Shown here one piece after another: positions 7,055-7,251 of a DNA stretch of 7,251 bases (the first letter of the stretch is position 1; every line of letters starts with the position of its first letter). The notes under the pieces are model-generated. The model was not told where the DNA came from, searched no databases, and saw only the letters and a list, made by a program, of their open reading frames with translations. Source of the DNA: an uncultured bacterium (GTDB lineage Bacteria; Chloroflexota; Anaerolineae; JACIWP01); the NCBI GenBank assembly GCA_903872005.1, contig CAIQJD010000228.1, positions 1 to 7,251 on the forward strand, read 5' to 3'. Made by a program: the position numbers and the translations under genes.

Positions 7055-7077
7055 GTGCAGCATCCGTGAAGCTGCGC
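7055..7077 (+). terminator. Small hairpin after the kinase stop, weak terminator candidate
   Basis: Bases 7055-7061 pair with 7071-7077 (core GCAGC/GCTGC, flanked by one G-T wobble and one G-C pair) around a 9-base loop, starting 9 bases after the TAG. There is no T-run behind the stem, so it is not a standard intrinsic terminator. It may be an RNA-stabilising 3' structure or chance. Confidence 0.2.
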
Positions 7078-7129
7078 GTGTCTGGCCGAGCCTGAGTTTG
7101 AGTTAGATTAGGTTGGCAAGTACGTTCGA

Positions 7130-7138
7130 TGCTATACT
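7130..7138 (+). promoter_or_regulatory. Predicted extended -10 promoter before the downstream small ORF
   Basis: TGCTATACT contains a TG motif one base before TATACT (7133-7138, 5/6 match to TATAAT), the extended -10 arrangement that can work without a good -35. TTGGCA at 7113-7118 is a possible -35, but sits only 14 bases from TATACT; it is 16 bases from the overlapping TACTAT (7135-7140). Transcription would start around 7145, at the ATG of the ORF at 7146. Confidence 0.45.
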
Positions 7139-7145
7139 ATCCGGC

Positions 7146-7238
7146 ATGAGCGAGTATAACCATGTTGAACGGGATCCAGTTGCGCGGTATACGTTTGAAC
7201 AACTGATCCGCAGCGGCAACGTACCGGTTCGCAAGTAG
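7146..7238 (+). CDS. Hypothetical 30-residue small protein, possibly leaderless
   Basis: ATG at 7146 opens 30 codons ending in TAG at 7236-7238. The product begins MSEYNHVERDPVARY and ends RSGNVPVRK; it is hydrophilic, with no membrane segment or signal peptide, and I do not recognise its family. There is no Shine-Dalgarno sequence. Instead, a strong -10-like TATACT ends 7 bases before the ATG, so the mRNA would start at the initiation codon. A TTG at 7113 in the same frame would add 11 residues, and an upstream in-frame TAG lies at 7104. It could be a genuine small protein, the intact start of a longer gene broken by the TAG, or a chance ORF. The well-placed promoter is the main support. It lies 99 bases after the kinase stop, on the same strand. 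Confidence 0.35.
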   Translation: MSEYNHVERDPVARYTFEQLIRSGNVPVRK

Positions 7239-7251
7239 ACTCGAGCGCGAC

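Noticed and set aside
7047..7251. Intrinsic terminator, tRNA, CRISPR or mobile-element ends in the downstream region
   Set aside because: Only a small stem without a T-run is present. There is no cloverleaf, no spaced repeats and no terminal inverted repeats.

Overview
The window is almost entirely one gene: a forward-strand reading frame of 2250 codons (294-7046) encoding a very large membrane-bound hybrid sensor histidine kinase. In order it has an N-terminal MASE1-type membrane domain, a periplasmic CHASE domain closed by a further membrane helix, seven PAS and two GAF-type modules in the cytoplasm, a HisKA/HATPase_c kinase core, and two C-terminal receiver domains. All catalytic and phospho-accepting residues needed for autophosphorylation and transfer to both receivers are visible. 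No Hpt domain, output domain (GGDEF, EAL, HTH) or adjacent response-regulator gene is present.

Bases 1-293 look like the control region. A near-consensus sigma70-type promoter (103-131) is followed by a leader of about 155 nt. The leader holds a possible 26-codon upstream ORF (139-219), a CTGACA direct repeat and an AT-rich tract just before a weak ribosome binding site. Bases 7047-7251 hold a small hairpin without a T-tract, an extended -10 promoter, and a 30-codon ORF (7146-7238) whose ATG lies 7 nt after the -10 hexamer. The putative upstream ORF shows the same -10-to-ATG spacing, so leaderless translation is possible at both sites.

The DNA is GC-rich (roughly 60 percent by eye) and strongly enriched in the palindrome GCCGGC (about 40 copies by hand count, coding and non-coding). 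The multi-PAS/GAF hybrid kinase style with paired receivers is common in environmental multicellular or filamentous bacteria. Chloroflexota (Anaerolineae/Caldilineae-like) is my best guess, but this is inference from style and composition; cyanobacteria or other phyla are not excluded.

Functionally, the layout suggests that signals sensed at the membrane and periplasm (MASE1, CHASE) and in the cytoplasm (PAS/GAF array) converge on one kinase. That kinase phosphorylates its own two receivers and presumably passes phosphate on to a separately encoded Hpt protein or uses the receivers for feedback control.
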